In this document: positions 1-8,974 of the stretch, one piece after another
Layout: every line of letters starts with the position of its first letter
Position numbering within the stretch: the stretch's first letter is position 1
Source of the DNA: Fibrella aquatilis
Lineage (GTDB): Bacteria; Bacteroidota; Bacteroidia; Cytophagales; Spirosomataceae
Assembly (NCBI RefSeq): GCF_017353255.1
Contig: NZ_JAFMYU010000009.1
Coordinates: forward strand, 1 to 64,000
Direction: 5' to 3'
DNA: 64,000 nucleotides
The notes under the pieces: model-generated
Told to the model about the DNA's origin: nothing
Seen by the model: only the letters and a program-made list of their open reading frames with translations
Database searches by the model: none
Made by a program: the position numbers and the translations under genes

Positions 1-1
1 C

Positions 2-169
2 GCTGACCTGACGGGTAATGGCTTTCAGCCTACTGAACCACAGTACGCTGACCTGACGGGTAATGGCTTTCAACCTACTGACCTAACTCCTACTGAACCA
101 CAGTACGCTGATCTAACAGGCAACGGCTTTCAGCCTACTGAACCACAGTACGCTGACCTGACGGGTAAT
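2..169 (+). repeat. In-frame 45-base tandem repeat
   Basis: Units begin at 2, 47, 107 and 152. Units one and three are 45 bases, unit two is 60 bases because of a 15-base insertion coding for DLTPT, and unit four is truncated. Differences between copies are mostly synonymous. Confidence 0.85.
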
Positions 170-427
170 GAAGCCTCCTATGACTCGGGAGGCAGTTCAT
201 ATAATTCGTCCAGTTCCTACGAGAATGATAGCTATAGCAATACTCCTTCCAACTGGCAGTCAGATTCCTCTCACAGTTCTTCCAGCTGGGATTCAGATTC
301 ATCAGGGAACTCTTCAAGTTGGGGTTCGGATTCGTCGAGCAGTTCCTCTAATTGGGGTTCTGACACATCTTCATCAGATAGTCACGAATCGACCAATAGT
401 TCTTACGATAGTAGTAATTCAGAATAG
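2..427 (+). CDS. 3' end of a repeat-containing, Ser-rich protein (partial)
   Basis: An open frame enters from the left edge and stops with TAG at 425-427, so only the last 141 codons are visible. The first part repeats a 15-residue unit, ADLTGNGFQPTEPQY, three times; the second copy carries a five-residue insertion, and a fourth copy breaks off after ADLTGN. The remaining about 85 residues are low complexity, dominated by Ser, Asp, Asn, Trp and Tyr. Such tails are typical of surface-exposed or disordered C-termini, but no family is recognised and the N-terminus is missing. The repeat period is a multiple of three and the codons are nearly identical between copies, which supports translation in this frame and recent expansion of the repeat. 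Confidence 0.6.
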   Translation, partial: ADLTGNGFQPTEPQYADLTGNGFQPTDLTPTEPQYADLTGNGFQPTEPQYADLTGNEASYDSGGSSYNSSSSYENDSYSNTPSNWQSDSSHSSSSWDSDSSGNSSSWGSDSSSSSSNWGSDTSSSDSHESTNSSYDSSNSE

Positions 428-1019
428 CTCTTCTGGTGAGCAAAAGAGCAAGTAAAAAGTGGTGATTGCGACAGCCCTGCAAAAAGTTGGGCGTTTCGTA
501 ACGACCTTGACCACTTTTCAAGGCGATTGTCCTGCTAAAATCAATTCTTGTTTCAGGACAGTGCGAGTAATAAAAAACGAAGCCTAACCGGTACCGGTTA
601 GGATCCATCAGTTGGAGATGTGGGTCTTACGGGTTAAGTCGATAGGAAGGCCAACCACTTGGTTCGTATGAGCACTTGCAAAGACCGATGCAGGATCAGC
701 TTGTTTCGCTCATTACCAAAAACGACCTTGAAGCTATAGATGAACAGAGCGTCGGAGTCATTGAGGTTGGTGCCTAGGGTACAAACTTACAACTCGCTCC
801 AATGTCATATTTTAACCGGTTTAACTTTCCGGTGGTAGGATTGCGCCTAGACACTTTTTGGTGGTTGGGATATCAATTAACACTTCGAGAGAATGCTGCT
901 CAAGAGTTGCATTATCATTAAGCGGACTGAAAACACAAAATCAGTAAAACTGAAAATCATCTAGCCCAATTATTAATTCAGTAGCCAGATCAAACATATT
1001 TTAGTAAACGGCAAGAAAA
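428..1019. other. Non-coding gap between two convergent genes
   Basis: No credible gene was seen here. The gap separates the stop codons of two convergent genes. It holds a weak hairpin at 427-449 (GCTCTT paired with AAGAGC) and a perfect 20-base palindrome at 583-602. The rest shows no repeat or recognisable coding remnant. Confidence 0.5.
583..602. other. Perfect 20-base palindrome
   Basis: CCTAACCGGTACCGGTTAGG is self-complementary over its whole length, with no loop. It lies between two convergent 3' ends and has no T-run on either side, so it is not a classical terminator. It could be a protein-binding dyad or a cruciform; the function is unknown. Confidence 0.6.
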
Positions 1020-2120
1020 TTACTTTAAATCTCGCCTCTTTTCTTCCTCGAAATAATATGTGTGGTGCGAGTTGCTGGGATTTTTCTTGTCATAATGCCC
1101 CATACGTCCATATAACACCTTTTCATAAGGTGTATCGTCATTTGCGTATTCCACATAAATTGTTGGGACACCGTAGTAATCATCTGGTTCCATGTCATAC
1201 TCGACTATATACTCATACGGTATTCTCAAGAATGTATGATAGTTAGCTACTCTGAATTTTTTATCATTTTCTCGTGCATCGCCCCTCAAATCCAGGAGGT
1301 CCCAATAGCCATTTTCATCAAAGATCGCTTGATCACCGTGTGAGATTAACTCTATCCCATTTTCATAAAAATTCCAGAATTCACCCTTAAACCAGGTACT
1401 AATCTTTGTTTTAGGCGGGTAGTCCACTTCAGGCCAAGTTTTGTCATTCACGGAACGAATGATTACGTTATGATAACGAAACTTAACCCAAGGTTCATAC
1501 CATAAGCATTCCCATTGCTCTTTACTAACTGTCCTAAGAAGGTCTTTTTGAATACGTTTCTTTAGCGAAAGTTTCTTTTTCAGGGCTATAGCACTACTAT
1601 TTGGCCTCTTGTGCATCGTACGGATACTCTCTCGACTTAGGAGCTTAGCAATCTTCTCTATTCTGTGAAGTGGTAGTCTAGCTATAATATTCAACACATC
1701 CTTGAAATCAAGAATTTGCTCTGACTTATCAAAAGTAATTTCGGATGGTATCACTAATGTCGAATAGCTTTTTTGTTTATCACCTAGTATTACAATGAAT
1801 ACTTGATCATAATCCAGGTGCAGATTGTATTCTATAAATTTGTTTAATGTGGCCTGTATTTTATTCTTTTGCGCAGTTGAAGTGACTTGAATAGCAATTT
1901 TATTTTCTTTATCAATTAAATCCGCTGCTGGGTAATTTGCTGCTAATAGATTAGCATTGACCAACTTGTAGTCAAATATTAGATTAAGCATTTCACATAA
2001 GGTGTACTCGGAGAAAATATTAGCGTCATATAAATTTAACGAATTCAGGTTTGCGATTTGAACTTGCCACTTTGCAAATTCATTTGAAATGGTCTTCAGT
2101 AATAGTTCACGACTATTCAT
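1020..2120 (-). CDS. SMEK-domain protein, nuclease-like N-terminus
   Basis: The N-terminal about 165 residues match the SMEK domain pattern: a helical start (LLLKTISNEFAKW), then LNLYDANIFSE, LLNLIFDYKLVNAN and the core AADLIDKENKIAIQVTS at about 66-81. SMEK proteins are usually found in prokaryotic defence-type neighbourhoods. The acidic residue D67 followed by Q78-V-T resembles a PD-(D/E)XK nuclease core, but the usual Glu and Lys are not in place, so catalysis is uncertain. The C-terminal about 200 residues are rich in Tyr and acidic residues and match nothing I know; they could hold the effector or sensor. The start is an ATG about 190 bases downstream of the SEC-C gene's stop, on the same strand. 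The pair is probably co-transcribed, though the gap could hold its own promoter. Confidence 0.7.
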   Translation of the reverse strand: MNSRELLLKTISNEFAKWQVQIANLNSLNLYDANIFSEYTLCEMLNLIFDYKLVNANLLAANYPAADLIDKENKIAIQVTSTAQKNKIQATLNKFIEYNLHLDYDQVFIVILGDKQKSYSTLVIPSEITFDKSEQILDFKDVLNIIARLPLHRIEKIAKLLSRESIRTMHKRPNSSAIALKKKLSLKKRIQKDLLRTVSKEQWECLWYEPWVKFRYHNVIIRSVNDKTWPEVDYPPKTKISTWFKGEFWNFYENGIELISHGDQAIFDENGYWDLLDLRGDARENDKKFRVANYHTFLRIPYEYIVEYDMEPDDYYGVPTIYVEYANDDTPYEKVLYGRMGHYDKKNPSNSHHTYYFEEEKRRDLK

Positions 2121-2309
2121 TGATTGTAATATTTTAGCGCGTAATAATATTGAGAGTTAGGCCAAATCTGTGTTTGCCAAGTCACAAAGCCGTTGCCACA
2201 CCGTAACCCCCGGTCGAAGCTCAAAAGGGCGTAATTTTTCACGTTTACCCTTGACGAGTGTAATCGATCAAGGCTTTTCTGGCCCCTTAGTCGACCTGAG
2301 AGCGACTCA

Positions 2310-4184
2310 TCAACTACCACAACATTTTTTATACTTTTTACCAGAATTACACGCGCAACGGTCATTGGGCCGCTGCTTTCGTCGTTTGATAGCGTTATTC
2401 GAGCGCTCGTTTTCCTGCGCAAATGAATCGAACATGTCCTTCATATTTGTATAAACCGGTTGATCTATCACCTCTCTTGTGTAAGTTTCTCCTGTGCGTT
2501 TAGCGATATAGATTTCATCGAATACGTCAGAATACAGGTGATTTAAGGTGACTATATCGTAATCAGAATCAGCTATCTGTGTTAGGGAATCGTGTCTAAT
2601 GTAGAAACCCGCAATTTCCAGTTCATCGAGTGCGAATACTTTTCCACTCAATGCGATACGTTGCCGTATATAATCGAATAAGCGATCCGGTCCCCAACCC
2701 AGGTAACGCCAAGCATCGAGTAGATTGTCGAGGTCATATATGTTCGTCACCCAGGGGTAAGGGGCATCTTCTTCCTTCTCTAATAGTAAAGTGAGATTGG
2801 TGGCTACAATACCATAACTATCTCTGGTCACACAAACAGCATACTGTTCGTCAATATGGGCGGGATCTAACGTTAACAGTAGATTACCTTTCTTGTCGTA
2901 TAGGGGTACGCGAGAACCCTCGGCGAGTTGCTTTCTGATCCTGTCTGCCTGGTCGTAGGCTTTCTGTATACCCGTTTTGCTCTTAAAAGCTCGCTTGACG
3001 CGTTCATAGGCTTTCTCGGGATCACGAAAAGGCTCCGCTGGAGGAGTGGCTTTGGCCTCGACAATCAACAGCTTCTTGTTCCAAAGCAGGATTAGGTCAT
3101 GTTCATAATGCGAGGTAGGCGTCTCATAGACGGCGGAAAACACCTGCGTATCAGCTGTGAAAAAAGCGACTAGCGATTTCTCAACCTCTTTTTCCAAAAC
3201 AGCGTCTCGTCTGGTTAAGAAAGCCTCTTTGTACTGACTGTCCAATAAAAGGCGAGAGCCCGTTTGTTCAACAGCGATATAAAGCAGATTAGCCAACGGA
3301 CACATCGCTACGTCCGGTGTCAGTTCGATCAGTGGCTTTTCCTCCATAGGGTTGCGCTCGGTCAGGTAGAAGTAGCCTTTCGCCTCACCTCGCTTCACGA
3401 CGAACGCTTTCCAGAAGGCCCTGGCTTTCGTCAAGCCGAAAACCTCAGTTATCCCTTGCAGAGAGATGCTGAAATACTGATTGAAGCCCCGTTGCATTGC
3501 ACTAACTAGTGCCGTCGCTTCCGGCGTCTGAACTCGTCGGCGCATGACTTCGTCGTCGATATCGAGACGGCCTTCGTTCTCATCCATAAACTTGACAAAA
3601 TCAGCATGGATTTGCTGAACGCCTCTCATTGATTCGAATAATTCGTCGGTCTGGGTTTGTAGCTTTGCGGAGACCCATTTGGTGATAGCAAGCACATCAG
3701 TGGCACTGATCCCCATCGCATCGAGCAATTGCCCATCGAAAGGAGTCAGGTAATGTTGAATCCGGTTCGATACTTGCTCTACTGAAGCGTACAGTCCAGC
3801 GGTGAAATATTGTAAGAAAACGGGCATGGCCACCTCCCGAACCTTGTGCCATTGACTGGACAACTGACCTATTTCCTCCTTGGTAGGAAAGAACATCTTT
3901 CCGTAAGCGAATACAATGGATTCGAGTAGCTTCTTAGCCTTACGCCAGTCTTGCTGACTAAACTCAACAGCGTGCTTGGGTTCAGTTGTAGTCAGCATCA
4001 ACCCCAAGAGATAAGGGATTTGCTTGACCTTAGCCGCTAGCGTTTTTGCGTCTATTTCCTCATCCTTATCCAAGTAAAACATGGTCGCGCATGAACTGAC
4101 AATTGACCTGGTAGAGCGAGTAGCGAGAAAGCTTATCAGTTGATTGATATCTCGTTCTAGGTCTTTGTGAAGTGAGGGATGCAT
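2310..4184 (-). CDS. PD-(D/E)XK nuclease-like protein with C-terminal SEC-C motif
   Basis: This 624-residue protein ends in a SEC-C zinc-binding motif, CACNSGKKYKKCC, at about 610-623. SEC-C motifs usually act as small nucleic-acid or protein docking modules. Residues 360-380 (HDLILLWNKKLLIVEAKA) form a beta hairpin with D363, E376 and K378, which fits a PD-(D/E)XK nuclease core; E331 or E333 upstream could complete the site. The first 300 residues are mostly helical and match no family I can name. The gene lies directly upstream of the SMEK gene on the same strand. A role in DNA or RNA cleavage during defence is plausible from domain content but not shown. It could instead be a housekeeping nuclease of unknown use. 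The start ATG at 4184 has no upstream competitor. Confidence 0.65.
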   Translation of the reverse strand: MHPSLHKDLERDINQLISFLATRSTRSIVSSCATMFYLDKDEEIDAKTLAAKVKQIPYLLGLMLTTTEPKHAVEFSQQDWRKAKKLLESIVFAYGKMFFPTKEEIGQLSSQWHKVREVAMPVFLQYFTAGLYASVEQVSNRIQHYLTPFDGQLLDAMGISATDVLAITKWVSAKLQTQTDELFESMRGVQQIHADFVKFMDENEGRLDIDDEVMRRRVQTPEATALVSAMQRGFNQYFSISLQGITEVFGLTKARAFWKAFVVKRGEAKGYFYLTERNPMEEKPLIELTPDVAMCPLANLLYIAVEQTGSRLLLDSQYKEAFLTRRDAVLEKEVEKSLVAFFTADTQVFSAVYETPTSHYEHDLILLWNKKLLIVEAKATPPAEPFRDPEKAYERVKRAFKSKTGIQKAYDQADRIRKQLAEGSRVPLYDKKGNLLLTLDPAHIDEQYAVCVTRDSYGIVATNLTLLLEKEEDAPYPWVTNIYDLDNLLDAWRYLGWGPDRLFDYIRQRIALSGKVFALDELEIAGFYIRHDSLTQIADSDYDIVTLNHLYSDVFDEIYIAKRTGETYTREVIDQPVYTNMKDMFDSFAQENERSNNAIKRRKQRPNDRCACNSGKKYKKCCGS

Positions 4185-4550
4185 TATTTTACTTTCAGGT
4201 GGTCACGCAACAGTTAATGGAGTAGGGCTTTGTCACAAAGATGCGAAGCCTCATTGTCAGAGCCAATCACAAGTAGAATTTACCAGATGGTGATTGCCCT
4301 GTCTATTTTTGATCGGCAGTGACTCTACGGCTGTCGCTTAGTTCTCGTGAATCAGTCGAATTTTTACCAGCAACTGCGCCAAAATGCTCAAGAACGAGCC
4401 AAGCAGCCAGTGCAAGCGACAAGGCCGAATTGTATTTCTGATGTGTCCTGCTGAAAAGGGTAATTCCTCCAGTACACTCAAAGCCGTGAAAAAGCCGCAT
4501 CCAGACTCTGCTAGTGCGGCTTTTGGTTAGGGTGATTATTTCGGTACAGT
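4185..4550. other. Non-coding gap holding the tra operon terminator
   Basis: The gap separates the end of the transfer operon from the SEC-C gene; both flanking genes read leftwards. An 88-codon minus-strand ORF (4303-4569) runs across the strong terminator hairpin at 4490-4524 and has no recognisable content, so it is not called. A promoter for the SEC-C gene is expected between 4185 and 4480, but no exact TAnnTTTG box was found. Confidence 0.5.
4490..4524 (-). terminator. Rho-independent terminator of the tra operon
   Basis: AAAAGCCGCA and TGCGGCTTTT pair as a 10-base stem around a 15-base loop. Read on the minus strand the hairpin runs into a T-tract. It sits about 30 bases past the traO stop, which fits the end of the long leftward operon. 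Confidence 0.8.
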
Positions 4551-5111
4551 TCACCTGTGGAACCGCCACCCAATTGAAAATAGTGTGTGAAAAGGTTGGA
4601 TACCTGAGTTAGGTTGCCATCGTTGCCTAATGCTAACCTCTAATGGCGATAGTTCAATATCAAAGCCGACGTCGCCACCAAGCAATAAACGCGAGTTGCC
4701 TTGAGGGGCTTTGGTTGAATCAAGCGTAGTTTGCCCAGTTCTAACTGATTCGTATAAAAGGACAGGTTGAATAAAGCCTCGAATAAACCGGGTGCGGAGG
4801 GGATTTCGACATAGGTTGAATTCGTAGCCATACCCAACGCCAAACTGGCAGAGATGATGGAGCGATTCAGAACCGGTAATAGGGAGGGGTTTTTGCAACA
4901 CGCCAAGGGTGGTCTTCCAAGCATTGTATTTTCGGTTGTAAACACCTGTGCTAACCAGCAGGTTTATGCCCAATTGATTATCGGCGAACTGGAAACCGTC
5001 AGTTAACCCGACTTGCAGGTCATAAAATCGTTGACCCTTCAGATGAACCTGTGCTATTAGTGGGGTGTACGTGAGGCCGCAAAAAAACAGAAGACAGATC
5101 AATTGTTTCAT
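4551..5111 (-). CDS. traO: Conjugative transfer protein TraO
   Basis: A 186-residue protein with a clear signal peptide (MKQLICLLFFCGLTYTPLIAQ). Alternating beta-strand-like segments end in an aromatic residue (FSIGWRFHR), as in outer-membrane beta-barrel proteins. Position, size and composition fit TraO of Bacteroides-type transfer systems, the last gene of the tra series after traN. It is likely an envelope component of the mating pore. Its ATG lies 3 bases from the traN stop, so it is translated from the same message. It is followed by the operon terminator. Identification depends strongly on gene order because TraO sequences diverge quickly. Confidence 0.75.
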   Translation of the reverse strand: MKQLICLLFFCGLTYTPLIAQVHLKGQRFYDLQVGLTDGFQFADNQLGINLLVSTGVYNRKYNAWKTTLGVLQKPLPITGSESLHHLCQFGVGYGYEFNLCRNPLRTRFIRGFIQPVLLYESVRTGQTTLDSTKAPQGNSRLLLGGDVGFDIELSPLEVSIRQRWQPNSGIQPFHTLFSIGWRFHR

Positions 5112-5114
5112 TGT

Positions 5115-6296
5115 TTATAGTGGCTTAGCTAAGAGAAGTACATCTGCTTCAATCTGGAATCGAAGGTGTCGTCCGCTGTTTTTTTCATACAGTTCGACCT
5201 CGATTATACGGTCTTCGGTAAGTGTGGTCAACGGTAGGGCGTATACACAACTCCGTTCTGTTTTGGCACGAAGCATCCTCAGCGTTTCGGGATATTGCGC
5301 GTAGGGTTTCAACTCCACATCCTGGGCGGCCATCCGCTTCATCACCTCTTTATCACGCACATAGAACTTGAAAAAGTCTACCTCGTAATCAATCTGGCTG
5401 TCGTTACGCACGGCGAATTGCATATATATCACTTTGTCGGCCACATAAATACCTGTCAATAAGTTGGTCACGCGCATTTTCGATGCGCCTATATTGCGGA
5501 TGAATGGCTTTCGATCAATAATGCGTTCGCAACGATAAGCCACATCACTCTTGACTAGACCCGTTCCTTCGTTAGTCGTGCCCGACAACGTAAACGTGAT
5601 GGCAGCCGACCTGTTAATGCCCAACGCCCGGCTCGTTTGATCATCGGCAGTGAGGTTGTTGGCGATGTTAATATTCAGGATCTCCGGCTCTTCCTGGTAA
5701 CGGACCAGAAACGAATAGAAGCCGCCATCTTCCGTGATAACCGTCATGTTGGTTTCCCGGCCTGAATCAGCCCGGCAAAATGCACTGGCCTTCGGATTCG
5801 CCTTGACGCGTAGCACATTCGTGATTGTCTGCGGTACTTGGGCCAGCACGTAATCTGTACCAGCGTCGAACTCTTTGATCGTTGCCGGAAAAATGATGTG
5901 CGTCGTTTTACGATCCGAAATGCCCAACGGGTATGACCCTTTGACCGCTGATCGGTCGATGGGCAAGAGATACGGTTTTGTGTGAATTGACGCAACCAGG
6001 GCTGGGTTAGCTACCCAGACTGGTGGAGCACTAGCTTGCTCTGCCTTTGTTTCAGTGTGGAAGGGTTTAGTACCTATAGTTGATGGAGTTGTTTGAGCAT
6101 GTAAAGGGGGTGTTGGTCGAATAGGCTGAACTGGCTTGACTGTCATCGGTGTAAGAGCAGCTATCAGTATCGGCGGTTTGGTATTTTGTTTACCTGCGGA
6201 CAATGTCGAGGAGTGCCTCAGTTTCGGCTTAACCGCTTGAGCTTGAGAACTTAACCAACTAAATACAAGGGAATAAAATAGAATGAAGCGTGTCAT
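5115..6296 (-). CDS. traN: Conjugative transfer protein TraN
   Basis: A 393-residue protein with a signal peptide (ends around SWLSSQAQA), a Pro/Thr-rich linker to about residue 110, then the conserved TraN (DUF4138) region. That region begins near ISDRKTTHIIFPATIKEFDAG and continues through VLRVKANPK. TraN is an outer-envelope part of Bacteroidota transfer systems, comparable to VirB9-type proteins. The later part (about 255-390) has the DFFKFYVRDKEVMKRMA and EVELYEKNSGRHL segments seen in the family. It lies 20 bases downstream of traM. The Pro/Thr-rich linker is longer than in typical copies. Confidence 0.85.
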   Translation of the reverse strand: MTRFILFYSLVFSWLSSQAQAVKPKLRHSSTLSAGKQNTKPPILIAALTPMTVKPVQPIRPTPPLHAQTTPSTIGTKPFHTETKAEQASAPPVWVANPALVASIHTKPYLLPIDRSAVKGSYPLGISDRKTTHIIFPATIKEFDAGTDYVLAQVPQTITNVLRVKANPKASAFCRADSGRETNMTVITEDGGFYSFLVRYQEEPEILNINIANNLTADDQTSRALGINRSAAITFTLSGTTNEGTGLVKSDVAYRCERIIDRKPFIRNIGASKMRVTNLLTGIYVADKVIYMQFAVRNDSQIDYEVDFFKFYVRDKEVMKRMAAQDVELKPYAQYPETLRMLRAKTERSCVYALPLTTLTEDRIIEVELYEKNSGRHLRFQIEADVLLLAKPL

Positions 6297-6316
6297 TATT
6301 GAAGAAGGGAAAGTCG

Positions 6317-7837
6317 TTAATTCGTGAGCCTGGTCGCCTGTTGAGTTGGCCGAAGCAAAATCCGGTAATTGGGTTTTACCGTGACATGCACGGCAGCCAG
6401 TTTTGATTGCAGTAGGGAACGTACTCCCTGAAAAGCTGTATTCGTTACCTGCATGGCCAATTGACTGCCTACCTGCTGCCCAAACGTCCCCTGGGGGACG
6501 AAATAATAGGGGGATGACACCGCCTGACCTGCCGAGCTGGCGGCACTTTGAGCTACCCTGTTCTTGTCGGCTAGTTTAGGCACAGCGAGTCCAGCGTGGC
6601 CGTCCAAGTCGAAAACGCTAAGCGAAATAGGATAGATGTCTGATTCAATTCGCAACGTAGACACAGCAATGTTCACCCGATCTGGTCCGATGGTACAGAT
6701 CCCCGCAAGCAACGTGTGCGCGGGGACTGTTACTTGTTTTCCACCAATGGTAAACTGGGTGTCTTCAAGTAGCCGAATCTTAACCGTGCTTCCAGTCTGC
6801 ACCGTTACCGCATCGCCATCGCCGTGGATTACCGCCGGTATGGATTGACTTTGCACAGGGTCTTTAATACTAGTGACACCATGCTGCTCAGCCAATCCAT
6901 AAAATCCAGTACTACTTAAATTCATTGCCTTTTGGGCAGGTGAAGCTGACGTACCGCCTGAAGAATAAGCTATGCGACCCTCGTTACTGTCTAACCCTGC
7001 TGCGGTCTCAGCGTCGATTTCGCGCTTGAAATACGGTCGGTAGGAGGGGGGCAACTCACCATTATGCAGTTTTTTCAACTGCTCATACTCGGCCATGTTC
7101 AGCGACGCTGGACTACTCGGACCTCCTTCCGTTGAACTGCCAGCTAAACGTTGGTTGGCGGTTTCCATCTGACGGAGCAGTGCATCCGCCGTTTTTCGGT
7201 CGAGCTCACGTTCCCGTTGGGCGGTTTGCTCTTCGGCCACTTGTTCGCGCCCTTTTGGTGAACGATGCATGGTTCGGTAGATAGCGTCCCGTTCGGCTTG
7301 TTGATGATCGAACTGCCGTTTTAGCTCGTTCCGCCGCGTCGATTTTCGTTCAGTGGCAGTCTGATACGGTGCTGTTGCCTGCTTCGCCTGACGATTGATT
7401 GTGGCCAGCTCAGCGTCGGTAATTGTCTCGTTAGACCCTCTGGCCGCAGCAGGGTCTTTACCGATCAGCAAATGCGTACTTGCTGCTGACTGCCGGTCCA
7501 TGGCCGATGGTGAACCCGGTGTTGTTAACGTGCCATCGTAGCCGTACTTGTCGTATTTATCGTGCTGGTCAAGGCCGTGCGGTCGCGCTTCAGGGGGGGC
7601 CAGAGATGAGGCACCTCCATCTGTGCCTTCGGTTGTTTTGGGCTGCTGATCCGACGAAATAAACCCGCCCAAAAAGCCGAAAATGGCGATGCCCAGCAGA
7701 AACGCAAACCCACCCAGCAGGAGTAGTAGTTGCTTCTTGTCTGCCTTTCCTTTCTGGACGGTTTCGCTACCTGGTGCCGACAATTCAGGTTCCGAGCTTT
7801 CGGAAACAGCGGCTTTGTGTGGTTGATTTTGGTGCAT
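6317..7837 (-). CDS. traM: Conjugative transfer protein TraM
   Basis: A 506-residue protein with one membrane segment at about 35-55 (LLLLLGGFAFLLGIAIFGFLGG), a long polar coiled-coil-like middle with many Gln, Glu and Arg, and a conserved C-terminal domain from about 330. The segments VKIRLLEDTQFTIGG, VPAHTLLAGI and FGQQVGSQLAMQVTNTAFQG belong to TraM of Bacteroidota conjugative elements. That family resembles VirB10 in topology and probably spans the periplasm. It follows a small membrane protein gene by 2 bases and precedes traN. The start ATG at 7837 gives the expected cytoplasmic N-tail. Confidence 0.88.
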   Translation of the reverse strand: MHQNQPHKAAVSESSEPELSAPGSETVQKGKADKKQLLLLLGGFAFLLGIAIFGFLGGFISSDQQPKTTEGTDGGASSLAPPEARPHGLDQHDKYDKYGYDGTLTTPGSPSAMDRQSAASTHLLIGKDPAAARGSNETITDAELATINRQAKQATAPYQTATERKSTRRNELKRQFDHQQAERDAIYRTMHRSPKGREQVAEEQTAQRERELDRKTADALLRQMETANQRLAGSSTEGGPSSPASLNMAEYEQLKKLHNGELPPSYRPYFKREIDAETAAGLDSNEGRIAYSSGGTSASPAQKAMNLSSTGFYGLAEQHGVTSIKDPVQSQSIPAVIHGDGDAVTVQTGSTVKIRLLEDTQFTIGGKQVTVPAHTLLAGICTIGPDRVNIAVSTLRIESDIYPISLSVFDLDGHAGLAVPKLADKNRVAQSAASSAGQAVSSPYYFVPQGTFGQQVGSQLAMQVTNTAFQGVRSLLQSKLAAVHVTVKPNYRILLRPTQQATRLTN

Positions 7838-7839
7838 GG

Positions 7840-8064
7840 TTACGTCAGTAAGGCAATGAAATAGAGTAGGAATCCAAGGCCGATCAGGGCCAACAAACAG
7901 TTTCGAAAGCGGAAGCCTAGTTGATGTTGGCTGCGATTGAGCAGCGTAGCCACTGTGCGTTCATAGTCAGTTAGTTTGGTGGCTATGACTGTGCCTAACC
8001 TGAAAGCGGGATGTCCATCGGCGATGGGCGGATAGTCCGTTTTTGTTTGTCTAAATAGGCTCAT
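7840..8064 (-). CDS. Small membrane protein at the TraL position
   Basis: 74 residues when the ATG at 8064 (MSLFRQTKTDYPP) is used. The longer frame reaching 8196 runs back into traK and its N-terminus looks like antisense noise. A single hydrophobic helix lies at the C-terminus (CLLALIGLGFLLYFIALL). The start is 1 base from the traK stop and the end 2 bases from traM, so it is clearly part of the operon. Bacteroides elements carry a small traL gene at this place, but the sequence is too short to prove homology. Confidence 0.7.
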   Translation of the reverse strand: MSLFRQTKTDYPPIADGHPAFRLGTVIATKLTDYERTVATLLNRSQHQLGFRFRNCLLALIGLGFLLYFIALLT

Positions 8065-8065
8065 C

Positions 8066-8680
8066 TTATTTACTGTATTCTTGCGTAACGCGTGAAGAGA
8101 GGATGTGAAAATCCCGCATGAGAAGACCATTTGGCGTGTTATCCGACCGGTTGACATCGACCAGCGATGTTTCCGTAACCAGGCTTCGATGCACAATGGC
8201 CGAGGCCCGTTCCTGCACGAGCCGGGCGTAGGTTATGGCTCTGTATGGATAGTGCCGCAGATCGGCCACAACGGAATCGATTTGTACGCGTTGCGTCACG
8301 TTTCCCTGCACCATATCGCGGTAGAAATTCTGTTCTGATAAATTGTTATACAGCCGTTTGGCTGATTCATCACAGAGAAACATAGCCCGCCGAATATTGT
8401 CGTCGATGGATTTGGGATCGGGTGATACGGTAAAAAACAGTTCGTGGAAGCGGCCAACGTGGTGGCGCAGTTCAGCCGGGCGATTATCGGTCACGTTGCC
8501 GCAAGTTACCTGAATGGCTTCGCCCCGGTTGACGAGGTAGATTCGCTTGCTGAACTCGTTGCTGTATTTGAATGCCAGCCCTACAGCCGTCAGGGCGACA
8601 ATCAGACTGAAACTGAACGCGGCAATCAGTAGCCAACGTCCACGCTGAAAATCGGTTTCCAGTTGCAGTAATTCCTTCAT
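8066..8680 (-). CDS. traK: Conjugative transfer protein TraK
   Basis: 204 residues with an N-terminal membrane anchor at about 17-37 (LLIAAFSFSLIVALTAVGLAF). A periplasmic domain follows, containing the family-typical stretch RHHVGRFHELFFTVSPD and the segment NLSEQNFYRDMVQGN. TraK of Bacteroidota systems corresponds to VirB8, an inner-membrane assembly factor of the type IV secretion machine. The start overlaps the preceding small gene by 4 bases (ATGA), which implies coupled translation. The length matches the family. Confidence 0.9.
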   Translation of the reverse strand: MKELLQLETDFQRGRWLLIAAFSFSLIVALTAVGLAFKYSNEFSKRIYLVNRGEAIQVTCGNVTDNRPAELRHHVGRFHELFFTVSPDPKSIDDNIRRAMFLCDESAKRLYNNLSEQNFYRDMVQGNVTQRVQIDSVVADLRHYPYRAITYARLVQERASAIVHRSLVTETSLVDVNRSDNTPNGLLMRDFHILSSRVTQEYSK

Positions 8681-8934
8681 CGCTTTGGCAGGGAAATGGT
8701 AGCAGTTTTCGCTTTGGTTGTTGCTGAGTTGGTTCGCTCATCATAGATGGCAATCGCTGCACCTTTAGGGTGAAAAACGTAGGTGTGCTGTGTGGCGTGA
8801 CGGTATCGGCTAAAGCTCCAGACGATGGTGCCGATCACAAACAGTGTTAAAAAGAGTAAACTGTAAACGCCTAACATCATCAGCTGTTTGTAGCTGTTTG
8901 TCAAGTGTTTACGGTAATAATTGGTAGTGTTCAT
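8677..8934 (-). CDS. Small bitopic membrane protein between traJ and traK
   Basis: 85 residues with one hydrophobic helix at about 18-40 (LMMLGVYSLLFLTLFVIGTIVW) followed by a basic, polar tail. It is translationally coupled to traK through a 4-base overlap and lies about 40 bases after traJ. No family is recognised. Its place in the operon suggests an accessory part of the transfer channel. It is supported by its start, spacing and membrane segment rather than by homology. Confidence 0.6.
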   Translation of the reverse strand: MNTTNYYRKHLTNSYKQLMMLGVYSLLFLTLFVIGTIVWSFSRYRHATQHTYVFHPKGAAIAIYDERTNSATTKAKTATISLPKR

Positions 8935-8974
8935 AGAGCGAAAGGCAAGATATCAGAGTCGAAAAGGCAAGCTA

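Noticed and set aside
4303-4569. 88-codon minus-strand ORF
   Set aside because: It runs through the tra operon terminator hairpin, has no recognisable content and begins inside traO.
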